This document shows, in pieces, positions 9,582 to 18,477 of a stretch of DNA of 64,000 nucleotides; within the stretch, counting starts at the first letter, position 1, and every line of letters begins with the position of its first letter. This stretch comes from Mucilaginibacter limnophilus. Its GTDB lineage: Bacteria; Bacteroidota; Bacteroidia; Sphingobacteriales; Sphingobacteriaceae. The position numbers were made by a program, and so were the translations under genes. The DNA lies in assembly GCF_004005815.1 (NCBI RefSeq), contig NZ_SACK01000003.1, forward strand, positions 124,001 through 188,000. The letters run 5' to 3'. Below the pieces are notes generated by a model that saw nothing but the letters and a program-made list of their open reading frames with translations, was not told the origin of the DNA and searched no databases.

Positions 9582-10034
9582 TTAAATTGTATATGGTTGA
9601 TAAATTCCCATCCAGCGTTCGGGATTGGTTAATTCAGTAAAACCAAACTGTCTGTATAAGCCATGCGCGTCGGCAGTGGCCAACGCCCATCTGCGCAAGC
9701 CCTGCAATTCGGGATGGCCAATAATTGTTTGCACAAGCCATTTTGATAAACCCTGCCTGCGGTGCGCATCAAGTATAAAAACGTCGCAAAGGTATGCAAA
9801 TGTAGCCTTATCGGTTACCACACGGGCAAAGCCAGCCAGTTTGTTATGCTGATATATGCCAAAGCATATAGAGTTTTCAATGGCCGTTTTTAGTTTATCG
9901 GCCGGCATACCTTTAGCCCAGTACGATTCGGTACTCAAGTAATTATATATTACGTCAAAATCAAGAAGGCTTTTATCTGTTGAAATGGTATAGCCTTTAG
10001 CTAAAAATGCAGTGTCGTTCATCACCGTACTCAT
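9582..10034 (-). CDS. GNAT family N-acetyltransferase
   Basis: At 150 residues this is the size of a single GNAT domain. Acetyl-CoA-binding motif A is visible as VFILDAHRRQGLSKWLVQ (the RRQGL segment), followed by WALATADAHGLYRQFGF, which matches the motif B end of the fold. Substrate is unknown. Its start codon overlaps the stop of the DUF4442 gene by four bases (ATGA), so the two are translationally coupled. Confidence 0.88.
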   Translation of the reverse strand: MSTVMNDTAFLAKGYTISTDKSLLDFDVIYNYLSTESYWAKGMPADKLKTAIENSICFGIYQHNKLAGFARVVTDKATFAYLCDVFILDAHRRQGLSKWLVQTIIGHPELQGLRRWALATADAHGLYRQFGFTELTNPERWMGIYQPYTI

Positions 10035-10519
10035 GGTGTCAAGTTAGCATTTTTATCATTAAAATTCTTATCACGCACATAAACTTCACACATTAATGAC
10101 ACGCAGTGCATCCCGTTTTTATCAACCATTTCTGCAGGTAAGGTAATTACAAACTTGCCATTTAACTGCAGTTCCTGTTCGGCCTGCGCCACTATATCAT
10201 CGGTGACAAGCATGGTACAATAAAGCGCTGTTCGTGCGGGTTTTAGATACTGTATATTACACGATTTAAGCCACACTATAGGATCATATCCCTTAGCAGA
10301 AAAAATTTGATGAAACAATACCGGATAAAACGGATCGGCTGCCGAAAAAATACTGCCGCCGAATATTGATTTATTATAGTTTTGATTAAAAATGCTTTTG
10401 TTGATTTTTATATCAACACCTTTAAATTTTGGATGAAACCTAACTACCCAGATACGCTGCAAGAACAGGGGAGGATAGAAGCGCATTAACCACTTTAAAG
10501 TACTTTCACGTACAGTCAT
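10031..10519 (-). CDS. DUF4442 (hotdog-fold, thioesterase-like) protein
   Basis: The 162-residue sequence matches the DUF4442 pattern: an N-terminal amphipathic stretch (LKWLMRFYPPLFLQRIWVVRF), NYNKSIFGGSIFSAADPFYPVL in the central helix region of the hotdog fold, and a C-terminal strand with VYVRDKN. Members resemble PaaI thioesterases but are uncharacterised. It is the first gene of an ATGA-overlapping pair with the GNAT gene. The acyl-thioester substrate, if any, is unknown. Confidence 0.75.
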   Translation of the reverse strand: MTVRESTLKWLMRFYPPLFLQRIWVVRFHPKFKGVDIKINKSIFNQNYNKSIFGGSIFSAADPFYPVLFHQIFSAKGYDPIVWLKSCNIQYLKPARTALYCTMLVTDDIVAQAEQELQLNGKFVITLPAEMVDKNGMHCVSLMCEVYVRDKNFNDKNANLTP

Positions 10520-10701
10520 AACAGCTAAATATACTTTGATTACAAGTAAGGTTTATAAAAAACTTGCTGTATAGATATATATCTAGATAAAATGTTTGGG
10601 GTTATAGCATTTTATTAATGTTTTTTTCAAACAATAAAGTTTTGGCAGCGTTGTTGCAGTACACATTGAACAAAATGAATAGTCACTTAAATCTGATATG
10701 T

Positions 10702-10905
10702 ATGAAAAAGAAAATGTTAAGTTTTGCTTTGGCTGTCACGTTATTAGGCGCCATTGCAACCGGCTGTAGTTCACAAAGCCAAACCGGCGGTTCAGATACC
10801 GCAGCAACCGATTCAGCAGCCGTTACTGATACTGCAACGTCAGGTACAACAACTGATACTGCAGCAACAACAACCGATACTACAAAAGCTGATTCAGTTA
10901 AATAA
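10702..10905 (+). CDS. small low-complexity lipoprotein
   Basis: The start at 10702 (MKKKMLSFALAVTLLGAIATGC) gives a lipoprotein signal with lipobox ATGC, and is preferred over the upstream in-frame ATG at 10618. The mature part is about 45 residues made nearly only of T, D, A and S in tandem units of the DTAAT/DTATS type, ending KADSVK. It resembles the small Thr/Ser-rich lipoproteins frequent in Sphingobacteriaceae. A strong terminator follows, so it is monocistronic. Function is unknown. Confidence 0.7.
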   Translation: MKKKMLSFALAVTLLGAIATGCSSQSQTGGSDTAATDSAAVTDTATSGTTTDTAATTTDTTKADSVK

Positions 10906-10928
10906 TAATTATCTGACACAGATTTATG

Positions 10929-10957
10929 ACCCGGCCTTTGCCGGGTTTTTTGTTTTT
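10929..10957 (+). terminator. intrinsic terminator after the small lipoprotein gene
   Basis: A 7-bp GC-rich stem (ACCCGGC 10929-10935, GCCGGGT 10940-10946) with a four-base loop is followed by a T run to about 10957. Confidence 0.9.
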
Positions 10958-10982
10958 ATAGCACAAAGAGCTTTAAAATAAA

Positions 10983-11014
10983 TTTGCGTAGTTAAATAGC
11001 TACATATATATTTG
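10983..11014 (+). promoter_or_regulatory. Bacteroidota-type promoter of the ArsR operon
   Basis: A TTTG at 10983-10986 and TATATTTG at 11007-11014 match the -33 and TAnnTTTG -7 elements with a 20-bp spacer. Transcription would start near 11020, leaving a leader of about 15 bases before the ATG at 11034. Confidence 0.7.
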
Positions 11015-11032
11015 TAGTCAAATAGCTACATA
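10988..11032 (+). promoter_or_regulatory. two direct 19-bp repeats, probable ArsR operator
   Basis: Copies at 10988-11006 and 11014-11032 agree at 18 of 19 positions, with a 26-bp period. Each carries a GTAG...CTAC dyad. One lies between the -33 and -7 boxes and the other covers the expected start site, so a bound regulator would block polymerase. Autoregulation is inferred from position. Confidence 0.7.
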
Positions 11033-11033
11033 A

Positions 11034-11357
11034 ATGAATTTACGAAGAGATGTTTTTCAGGCTATAGCCGACCCTACAAGAAGGGCTATATTATTGCTTG
11101 TTGCTTCACAATCACTTACAGCCGGTGCAATAGCTTCAAACTTTGATACCGCCAGGCCAACAATATCAAAGCATTTACAAATACTTACCGAATGCGAGTT
11201 ACTACATCAGGAACAAAGCGGCCGTGAAGTTCACTATCATATAAATGCAAAAAAAATGAAGGAAGTTGCCGACTTTATTGAACCGTTCAGGCAAATGTGG
11301 GACGAGAGATTCAATAAACTGGAAGCAGTTATGAAAGCCTATAAACCCAAAAAATAA
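11034..11357 (+). CDS. ArsR-family winged-helix transcriptional regulator
   Basis: A 107-residue winged-helix repressor. The first helices ([27 protein letters not shown]) and recognition helix ([18 protein letters not shown]) are standard for the SdpR/YczG type of ArsR proteins, followed by the wing [13 protein letters not shown]. No cysteine cluster for metal sensing is visible. The operon with SRPBCC and DoxX genes is a recurring ArsR context of the non-metal type. It is probably autorepressed through the upstream repeats. The ligand is unknown. Confidence 0.9.
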   Translation: MNLRRDVFQAIADPTRRAILLLVASQSLTAGAIASNFDTARPTISKHLQILTECELLHQEQSGREVHYHINAKKMKEVADFIEPFRQMWDERFNKLEAVMKAYKPKK

Positions 11358-11364
11358 CATAAGT

Positions 11365-11832
11365 ATGAAACAAAAAACTCAAGTACACGCCGAAGATGGT
11401 AAGCAGGACCTGGTAATAACCCGCCACTTTGATTTGCCATTGGAACTATTATTTAAGGCTTATGAAGAAGCTGAATTTATTGAGCAGTGGATGGGCACAA
11501 AGGTGCTTAAGCTTGAAAGCAGAAAGCATGGTAGCTACTCGTTCGAAACCAGCAATCCGAAAGGGGATGTGGCCTTCACTGCAACCGGGGTAATTCATGA
11601 ATTTATTTCAAATCAGAAGATCATTCGAACTTTTGAAATGGAGAATATGCAATTTGGTGTTCAGCTTGAAGTTTATGAATTTGAAGCGCTTACAGCCGGC
11701 ACCAGCAAACTAAGCATGCATGTAATATATGAGTCGGTTGAGCAACGCGACCAGGTGCTAAAACTACCTTTTACACAAGGCATTAACATGGCGCATAACC
11801 GAATACAAAAAATATTCAGTACTATTTCATGA
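11365..11832 (+). CDS. SRPBCC (AHSA1-like) domain protein
   Basis: The 155-residue protein is a single SRPBCC/AHSA1 domain. It opens with LVITRHFDLPLELLFKAYEEAEFIEQWMG, the START-like signature in which the strand is followed by a helix and a WMG/WWG segment. This family forms a deep hydrophobic pocket, but the ligand is unknown. The gene lies 7 bp after the ArsR gene and overlaps the DoxX gene by four bases, so all three should be on one transcript. ArsR-SRPBCC pairs are common in Bacteroidota and Actinobacteria. Confidence 0.87.
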   Translation: MKQKTQVHAEDGKQDLVITRHFDLPLELLFKAYEEAEFIEQWMGTKVLKLESRKHGSYSFETSNPKGDVAFTATGVIHEFISNQKIIRTFEMENMQFGVQLEVYEFEALTAGTSKLSMHVIYESVEQRDQVLKLPFTQGINMAHNRIQKIFSTIS

Positions 11833-12215
11833 ATAGAAGAAAAAAGGTCGTTTATTGGATCGCTACTTTGTGGCTTTCATTAGGCATGCTATCAACCGGA
11901 AGTGTGCAATTAATTAAACAAAAGCAGGAAGTAGCTATGATGACACATCTTGGTTATCCTTTGTATTTTCTGACATTAATTGGCGTTTGGAAAATTTTAG
12001 GAGTTATTGCAGTGCTTATTCCTAAATTTCCCATATTGAAAGAATGGGCATACGCCGGTTTTTTCTTTACAATGTCTGGAGCAATATTTTCACATTTGTT
12101 TTGCCATGACGGTGCCAAAGATATTTTTGGACCGGTATTGTTGCTTATGCTTACAGTAATATCATGGTATTTTAGGCCGGCTAACAGAAAGACAATCACC
12201 AAATATTTAGTTTAA
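11829..12215 (+). CDS. DoxX-family membrane protein
   Basis: A 128-residue protein with four predicted membrane segments (about 9-27, 43-62, 70-90 and 95-113). The segment LIGVWKILGVIAVLIPKFPILKEWAYAGFFF is typical of DoxX/DoxX_2. It overlaps the SRPBCC gene by four bases (ATGA) and precedes DUF4256 by four. Family members are linked with thiol stress in some bacteria; the role here is unknown. Confidence 0.85.
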   Translation: MNRRKKVVYWIATLWLSLGMLSTGSVQLIKQKQEVAMMTHLGYPLYFLTLIGVWKILGVIAVLIPKFPILKEWAYAGFFFTMSGAIFSHLFCHDGAKDIFGPVLLLMLTVISWYFRPANRKTITKYLV

Positions 12216-12219
12216 AAAT

Positions 12220-12783
12220 ATGCACAATAAAAAGGAATTACCGGCAGAACGGCGCGAAGAGCTGCTTGCCATATTAAAAAACCGTTTCGAAAAAAATATG
12301 CAGCGCCATAATGATATAGAATGGTTGGATGTACAGGCAAAACTTGAAGTGAACACTGATAAGCTATGGACGCTTGATGAAATGGAATTAACCGGCGGTG
12401 AACCCGATGTAATAAAATATGACCAGCAAACTGGTGAATACCATTTTGTTGACTGCTCGACAGAAAGCCCTAAAGGCCGGCGTAGTTTATGTTATGATCG
12501 TGACGCTTTAAACTCAAGAAAAGAATATAAACCGGCTGATAGCGCTATAGACATGGCGGCGGCGATGGGCATCGAAATGTTAACTGAAGAACAATATCGG
12601 GAGTTGCAAAGCATTGGAAAATTCGACACAAAAACATCCAGTTGGGTAAAAACTTCGGATGCTATCAGAAAACTAGGTGGCGCTATATTTTGCGACCGCC
12701 GGTATGATACAGTTTTTACATATCATAATGGCGCCGAATCTTATTATGCTGCCAGAGGTTTCCGTGGCTTGTTAAAAGTGTAG
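12220..12783 (+). CDS. DUF4256 family protein
   Basis: A soluble 187-residue protein with DUF4256 hallmarks: an N-terminal ELLAILKNRFEKNMQRH segment, GGEPDV, CSTESPKGRRSLCYDRDAL and the C-terminal CDRRYDTVFTYHNGAESYYAARGFRG. The family is widespread and uncharacterised. It starts four bases after the DoxX gene and is the last gene of the ArsR operon. No signal peptide or obvious catalytic triad is seen. Confidence 0.88.
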   Translation: MHNKKELPAERREELLAILKNRFEKNMQRHNDIEWLDVQAKLEVNTDKLWTLDEMELTGGEPDVIKYDQQTGEYHFVDCSTESPKGRRSLCYDRDALNSRKEYKPADSAIDMAAAMGIEMLTEEQYRELQSIGKFDTKTSSWVKTSDAIRKLGGAIFCDRRYDTVFTYHNGAESYYAARGFRGLLKV

Positions 12784-12854
12784 ATATATCTTATAAACGG
12801 AAAATCAAATTTTCCTATAATTAACATTATGTTAAGTAGCTGATATATTTAAAA

Positions 12855-12873
12855 GGGCCGTTTTTTACGGCCC
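12855..12873 (-). terminator. intrinsic terminator after the TPR genes (minus strand)
   Basis: A 7-bp stem, GGGCCGT (12855-12861) with ACGGCCC (12867-12873), is followed on the minus strand by TTTTAAA. It lies 7 bp beyond the stop of the TPR gene at 12880. Confidence 0.8.
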
Positions 12874-12879
12874 CTATTA

Positions 12880-14145
12880 TTATTTTCCTAAAGCATCAAT
12901 TTGCTTTTGTACTTTATTGGCGTTTGCCATATCATCTTTTAACAGGTAATAGCTTTTCAAATTTAACAATGCATCACCAGATTTTGGATCAGCGTCAACA
13001 GCTTTTTGCAGGTATGGTAAAGCTGCATCACCCATAGCACGTGCTTTTGTAAGGCTTGCTGTGTATTCTTTCTGCTTGCTTAGCGGTAAATTGCGTGCTT
13101 CGTTATATAAATCGATAGCCGGCATCAGCATAACTGATCCTAAGTTGAAAGTTACTTCTTTATAATTAGGATCAATTTCTAATGCTTTTTTATACATAGC
13201 AGCAGCTTTGTTATAGTAATCAAGCTTTTTGGTGTTCAGTTCAGCTTTTTTAGCAGCAACCTTGCTCTTTTTAGCATCTTTTTCTAAAGCTTCTGCTGTT
13301 TTTGCATAAGTAATACCAGCATAGTAATAAAGTGTTTTATTATTAGGCTCGTTTGCAATAGCGGACTCAATTTTCGAAATAGCTTCGGTTTCTTTACCCA
13401 TTACGAGGTTAAGCTCTATCTCGCGTGAACGCAGATTTGATTTTGCAGGATACTTAGCAACACCTTCAGATAATACTTTAAAAGCTGCGGCTGTATCCTT
13501 ATTCATTAAATGCAGCGTTGACAGTTCGAAATATATATCATCATTTTTGGAATATGGCGTAGTAAGCAATTTTGTATAATTGTTTATTGCCAGCGGAAAA
13601 TACTTCGGATCTTTTTGACTTGCATTAGCTGCCGACAAACCGGTGTAATAAATAGCGTTGGTATCTTCTGGTAAAATATTGCGATAATAATCAAACGCTG
13701 AGTAAGCAACATCATATTTACCGGCCTGGTATTCTTTTACACCTTTATTTAATTGATATTGTGCTAAATATTTGCCGGCATTTTCAATCCGTGCTTTGTT
13801 TTCGCCTTTTGTATCAAGTTCTTTTGCCTTTTTATAGGCGTCTTCTGCTGCTGTGAATAATGGTGATGAGGTTGTGGCTACAGAATCATTCAAAGCCAAA
13901 TTTGAGTAAACCAGTGCTTTAACAGCATAAGTTTGAGGCAAATTTGCCGTTTTTTCATTGGCAGCGGCTTTATCAATTGCGGTTTTTGCATTAGTCAAGC
14001 TTGATGCTGCAAGCGCCCCCCCTGCTGATTTAAGGCCTTCGTATTTTTCATACTCATCTGTAGCCTTATTTAATTCACCCTTTTGGGCAAAAGCCGTTAC
14101 TGACGTTAAAGCCAGCAAGCCGGCCATAAAAAATTTAATTTTCAT
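12880..14145 (-). CDS. secreted TPR-repeat protein
   Basis: The 421-residue protein has a signal peptide (MKIKFFMAGLLALTSVTAFAQ) and several TPR units, for example around DALLNLKSYYLLKDDMANANKVQKQI at the C-terminus and NKTLYYYAGITYAKTAEALEKD in the middle. It has no enzymatic domain. Its 5' end overlaps the 3' end of the next TPR gene by 11 bases, and both follow gyrA in the same direction. It is probably periplasmic and scaffold-like, but the partner is unknown. Confidence 0.82.
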   Translation of the reverse strand: MKIKFFMAGLLALTSVTAFAQKGELNKATDEYEKYEGLKSAGGALAASSLTNAKTAIDKAAANEKTANLPQTYAVKALVYSNLALNDSVATTSSPLFTAAEDAYKKAKELDTKGENKARIENAGKYLAQYQLNKGVKEYQAGKYDVAYSAFDYYRNILPEDTNAIYYTGLSAANASQKDPKYFPLAINNYTKLLTTPYSKNDDIYFELSTLHLMNKDTAAAFKVLSEGVAKYPAKSNLRSREIELNLVMGKETEAISKIESAIANEPNNKTLYYYAGITYAKTAEALEKDAKKSKVAAKKAELNTKKLDYYNKAAAMYKKALEIDPNYKEVTFNLGSVMLMPAIDLYNEARNLPLSKQKEYTASLTKARAMGDAALPYLQKAVDADPKSGDALLNLKSYYLLKDDMANANKVQKQIDALGK

Positions 14146-15271
14146 AAGTTATTTCAGTTAACTGTTTTAATTTACTATTTATCTTGTTTAACTGGCGTGT
14201 ATTGCCTGTTTGTGTATATATCTGTTGCAAAAGTTGTAAACTTTTTACGTCTGCCGGTAAAATCTCGTTTGCCTTTTCAAACCAGCGCGTTGCGTAATAC
14301 AGGTTCTTTAAAACACCGTCACTATCTTTATCTATAACGCTCTTCTTATAATATAATAATGCAAGATTAAAAACCGGATCAAAAGCAGCGCTATTTAAAT
14401 CAATTGCCTGCAAATACATCTCTTCAGCTTTGTCATACATACCCAGCCTGTCATAACAATTAGCCGCAACCAATACAACTTCCGCGTTGGTTTTATATTC
14501 GTTTAGTAGAGCTGGTAATAGTGGTAGTAACGCTTTATAGTCTCTTTTGTTGTTATAAATGTTGGCTTCATCAAGCATAAGAAACTTATCACCAGGTAAC
14601 AACTTTTTTCCTTTTTGTATAATCTCAAGCGCCATAGCAGTGTCTCCTACCGCCATGTTAATGTTTGCCGCAGCCTGAATGTGCTCAGCGGTTATATTAT
14701 CAGAATTTATAAGATTATTATAAAATTTTGCCGCTGTTTGCAGATTGCCAAGTTTATTATTTGAATAAGCAAGATAAACGTTAAGTGTTTTGTACTCAGG
14801 AATATAAACTCGAGCCTTGCTAAAGTAGCGCTCGGCGTTTATAAAGTCTGACTTATCCATGTACTTGAATCCTTCGCGTATGCAGGCATTGGCAAGACAT
14901 TGTCTTATAAACTTTAGTTCATCAGGGTATTGCCTTATTTTTCGATGCATTGAGAGTTTTGTATCCACAAACTGAGCTGTTTGTGTAAAGAAATCAGCCG
15001 GCTGATTCAGCTTGTTGAGCGTGTCTTCCTGTAAAATGGTAGCGTATACCAGGCCTTTATAAACCAGCTTTTCAATGTTATTTGAATCACGCCGGCTTAC
15101 AATCAGACTGTCTACAGACTTTTTAGCCCTTGCCAGATAGTTTACATCCTTGGTGTTTTTATAAAAACCAAGGCTGTTTGCCACTACTTTTAGCGCTTCC
15201 GATTGTCCGAAAGCAAAGTTCGCGGCAAACAGTAGTATAAAAATTGATAATATGACCTTGCGGTACTTCAT
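14135..15271 (-). CDS. secreted TPR-repeat protein, second copy type
   Basis: A 378-residue TPR protein with an N-terminal signal (MKYRKVILSIFILLFAANFAFGQ). Repeats include AERYFSKARVYIPEYKTLNVYLAYSNNKLGNLQTAAKFY and MYDKAEEMYLQAIDLNSAAFDPVFNLALLYYKKS. It shares fold and domain composition with the gene just downstream but is not an obvious recent duplicate. It begins eight bases after the gyrA stop codon, which implies cotranscription. Function is unknown. Confidence 0.82.
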   Translation of the reverse strand: MKYRKVILSIFILLFAANFAFGQSEALKVVANSLGFYKNTKDVNYLARAKKSVDSLIVSRRDSNNIEKLVYKGLVYATILQEDTLNKLNQPADFFTQTAQFVDTKLSMHRKIRQYPDELKFIRQCLANACIREGFKYMDKSDFINAERYFSKARVYIPEYKTLNVYLAYSNNKLGNLQTAAKFYNNLINSDNITAEHIQAAANINMAVGDTAMALEIIQKGKKLLPGDKFLMLDEANIYNNKRDYKALLPLLPALLNEYKTNAEVVLVAANCYDRLGMYDKAEEMYLQAIDLNSAAFDPVFNLALLYYKKSVIDKDSDGVLKNLYYATRWFEKANEILPADVKSLQLLQQIYTQTGNTRQLNKINSKLKQLTEITYEN

Positions 15272-15279
15272 TCAATTAT

Positions 15280-17913
15280 TTATTCGTTCTCATCTTCGGC
15301 GTCGCCTTCATCATCTGCTTCAGGCTCGTCGGTTTCCGGTTCTTCTCCAATTTCCGGTTCATCGGCAGAAGCTTCAGGTGTAATTTCAGCTTCTTCTGAT
15401 GTAGTAGCTTCAGCTACAGCATCAATTACTTCTGTTTCCTCTTCCGGATCATGTTCCACTTTGGCTACCGATGCAATCTCATCATTACCTTTAAGGGTTA
15501 TTAGCCTCACTCCTTGCGTAGCGCGTCCCATTACACGTAACTGGCTCATGGCAATACGGATAATAACGCCCGAACGGTTTATGATCATCAGGTCATCTTT
15601 ATCAGTAACGTCTTTTATAGCCACCAAATTGCCCGTTTTCTCGGTAATGCTAAGTGTTTTTACACCTTTTCCGCCACGGTTCGTTACACGGTAGTCTTCA
15701 ATATCGGTACGTTTACCATAACCTTTTTCTGATACTACAAGTACTGTAGTTTCAGGGCCGTTAACACTGATCATACCTACAACTTCGTCATTATCACTAT
15801 CAAGCGTAATACCACGTACCCCGGTGGCTGTACGACCCATCGGACGAACGGTAGCCTCATTGAAGCGGATTGCACGGCCCGATTTCAACGCCATCACAAT
15901 CTCACTACCGCCACTTGTAAGTGTAGCCTCAAGCAGCGAGTCGCCTTCGTTGATATTTATTGCATTGATACCATTTGCACGCGGACGCGAATACGCCTCA
16001 AGCGATGTTTTTTTGATGGTACCTTTGCGGGTACACATAATGATGTAATTGTTCTCAAGATATTCCTGATCTTTAAGACTTGTAAGCTTGATATAAGCCT
16101 TGATCTTTTCTTCTTTCGGAATATTGATAATGTTTTGGATAGCACGGCCTTTTGAGGTACGTGTACCTTCAGGTATCTCAAACACCCTCAGCCAGAAACA
16201 ACGTCCTGCTTCAGTGAAGAACAACATGTAGTTATGATTAGAAGCAATCAGCAGGTGCTCAATAAAATCTTCATCGCGGCTGTTACTTCCTATAGCGCCT
16301 TTGCCCCCACGACTTTGTGTGCGGTATTCAGTTAAAGGCGTGCGCTTGATATAACCTTCATGAGAAATAGTTATTACAACATCCTCATCCTCAATAAAAT
16401 CCTCTGTCTGCATTTCGGCAGATGAGTGTACCATTTCGGTTTTACGCTCGTCGCCGTATTTTTCTTTTACCTCAAGCAGTTCATCTTTAATGATCTGCAT
16501 ACGCAGGCCTTCATCGGCTAAAACAGATTTTAAGTATTCTATTTGCTGCATTAATGCGGCATATTCATCCTTGATCTTATCACGCTCCAGTCCGGTTAAA
16601 CGGCGAAGCGTCATATCCAATATCGCACGTGCCTGTATATCACTAAGGCCGAACTGTTGCATTAAGCCTTCACGCGCTTCATCCGGCGTAGCTGAACCAC
16701 GAATAAGCTTAATTACTTCGTCAAGATGGTCAAGCGCTATAAGTAAGCCTTCAAGTATGTGGGCACGTTTTTCAGCCTCGGCCAGTTCGTACTTAGTACG
16801 GCGGATAACCACTTCATGCCTGTGCTCTACAAAATGATGGATCATATCCTTCAAATTGAGCAGCATTGGCCTGCCTTGTACCAGCGCGATATTATTTACG
16901 CTGAACGAAGTTTGAAGCGAAGTATATTTATACAGGTTATTTAATACAATAGCAGCATTTGCGTCGCGTTTAATTTCATATACAACACGGATACCTTCAC
17001 GGTTAGATTCATCGCGAATTGCTGATATACCTTCCAGCTTTTTCTCATTAACAAGCTCAGCGGTACGTTCAATCATTATCGACTTGTTTACCTGGTAAGG
17101 TATTTCAGAAACAATGATCCGCTCACGATCGTTATTATAAGTTTCAATTTCGGCACGTGCACGTATTACTATACGGCCGCGTCCGGTTTCAAAGGCTTGC
17201 TTTGCGCCTTCATAGCCGTAAATTATACCACCTGTAGGGAAATCTGGCCCCTTAATATATTGCATCAGTTCAGGCACTTCTATGCTACGGTTATCTATCA
17301 GGGCAATTGTCGCGTTAACAATTTCCGACAGGTTATGCGGCGGCATATTTGTTGCCATACCTACTGCGATACCCGAGGCACCGTTAACCAGCAGGTTCGG
17401 TATTTTTGAAGGAAGAACGGTTGGCTCTTCAAGCGAATCGTCAAAGTTCAGCTGATAATCAATAGTGTCTTTATTGATATCGGCCAGCATTTCTTCAGCA
17501 ATTTTTTGCAGCCTTGCTTCGGTATAACGCATGGCCGCCGGTTGGTCGCCGTCTATAGAACCATAATTGCCCTGACCCTCAACAAATGGATAACGCAAGC
17601 TCCACTCTTGCGCCATACGCACCATGGCGTCATAAACAGAAGTATCGCCGTGCGGGTGATATTTACCCAGCACCTCGCCCACTATACGGGCCGACTTTTT
17701 ATATGGTTTGTTGCTGGCAAGACCAAGATCGAGCATGCCATAAAGTACACGCCTGTGTACCGGTTTTAAGCCATCGCGCACATCAGGTAAAGCCCTTGAT
17801 ACGATAACAGACATTGAATAGTCAATGTATGCCGAACGCATCTGTTCATCAATATTTATCGAAATTATACGGTCTTCGTTTTGTGGGTGGTCGTTTTCTA
17901 TATCGTCAGCCAT
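15280..17913 (-). CDS. gyrA: DNA gyrase subunit A
   Basis: GyrA is the DNA breakage-reunion subunit of gyrase. The 877-residue protein has the catalytic tyrosine at 130 in [10 protein letters not shown], the QRDR-equivalent [10 protein letters not shown] (Thr91 where E. coli has Ser83; Asp95 equals Asp87), and the GyrA box QSRGGKG at the start of the DNA-wrapping C-terminal domain. A strongly acidic tail of about 57 residues follows. Thr at the 83-equivalent is a natural variant in some species, so it is not evidence of acquired quinolone resistance. Two TPR genes follow in the same direction. Confidence 0.98.
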   Translation of the reverse strand: MADDIENDHPQNEDRIISINIDEQMRSAYIDYSMSVIVSRALPDVRDGLKPVHRRVLYGMLDLGLASNKPYKKSARIVGEVLGKYHPHGDTSVYDAMVRMAQEWSLRYPFVEGQGNYGSIDGDQPAAMRYTEARLQKIAEEMLADINKDTIDYQLNFDDSLEEPTVLPSKIPNLLVNGASGIAVGMATNMPPHNLSEIVNATIALIDNRSIEVPELMQYIKGPDFPTGGIIYGYEGAKQAFETGRGRIVIRARAEIETYNNDRERIIVSEIPYQVNKSIMIERTAELVNEKKLEGISAIRDESNREGIRVVYEIKRDANAAIVLNNLYKYTSLQTSFSVNNIALVQGRPMLLNLKDMIHHFVEHRHEVVIRRTKYELAEAEKRAHILEGLLIALDHLDEVIKLIRGSATPDEAREGLMQQFGLSDIQARAILDMTLRRLTGLERDKIKDEYAALMQQIEYLKSVLADEGLRMQIIKDELLEVKEKYGDERKTEMVHSSAEMQTEDFIEDEDVVITISHEGYIKRTPLTEYRTQSRGGKGAIGSNSRDEDFIEHLLIASNHNYMLFFTEAGRCFWLRVFEIPEGTRTSKGRAIQNIINIPKEEKIKAYIKLTSLKDQEYLENNYIIMCTRKGTIKKTSLEAYSRPRANGINAININEGDSLLEATLTSGGSEIVMALKSGRAIRFNEATVRPMGRTATGVRGITLDSDNDEVVGMISVNGPETTVLVVSEKGYGKRTDIEDYRVTNRGGKGVKTLSITEKTGNLVAIKDVTDKDDLMIINRSGVIIRIAMSQLRVMGRATQGVRLITLKGNDEIASVAKVEHDPEEETEVIDAVAEATTSEEAEITPEASADEPEIGEEPETDEPEADDEGDAEDENE

Positions 17914-18066
17914 TTTTGTTTTTAATGTAGAACTCTTCTCGTATACGCCGCTTCAAATCTCACTTTTAAGCGACCTGCGAAGTTAAGAAATTATATGGTT
18001 TTTGGTACAGATGTTAGTAAAAACAGCGTTGTGAAAAAACCCGTTAGCAGGTGATTTTTCAAACAA

Positions 18067-18477
18067 TTAGTTTACTTTTTTCCAGTATTCCTGTACCGTT
18101 GTGCCGTTTGGTAAAACGCCGCTGAAAGTAAGCGTGTCATTAACAATACTATAGGTATAAGCTATGGTTATGTCTTTGGTTTTTGACCCCTGTGCCGAAA
18201 ATGTTTGTGTTTCAAAACAAGTATCTGCACTTAAGCGATAGTTACCGGCTTCATACTTAAACGGCTTTTCATCCGGCTCAAGCATAAATGCCTCGTAGCT
18301 GTCTTTTTTATATTTGCGTTGAAGTGTATAAGTAGTGGAGGCTTCTGCCTTTTTTCCGTTGTAAATTCCTCCGCAATATTGCCAAACGCCTTTTAAAGTA
18401 TCGTTTTTAAAAGAGCAAAACGCAATCACAACAGCAATCACTGTCAACTGCAAACTATAAACTGATAACTTTCTCAT
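18067..18477 (-). CDS. small secreted protein, lipocalin/DUF4488-like, unknown
   Basis: The 136-residue protein has a hydrophobic signal-like N-terminus and then a beta-rich body (TLKGVWQYCGGIYNGKK ... YTYSIVNDTLTFSGVLPNGTTVQEYW) of the type seen in lipocalin-like DUF4488 proteins. The start overlaps the hemF stop by four bases (ATGA), so it is translationally coupled to hemF. The N-terminal codons read SVYSLQLTV, the typical translation of a short repeat motif, so the signal region may be repeat-derived (see finding). Confidence 0.6.
   Translation of the reverse strand: MRKLSVYSLQLTVIAVVIAFCSFKNDTLKGVWQYCGGIYNGKKAEASTTYTLQRKYKKDSYEAFMLEPDEKPFKYEAGNYRLSADTCFETQTFSAQGSKTKDITIAYTYSIVNDTLTFSGVLPNGTTVQEYWKKVN

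Noticed and set aside
15280..17913. Thr at the GyrA Ser83-equivalent position as a resistance mutation
   Set aside because: Thr occurs naturally there in other species, so it cannot be read as acquired quinolone resistance.
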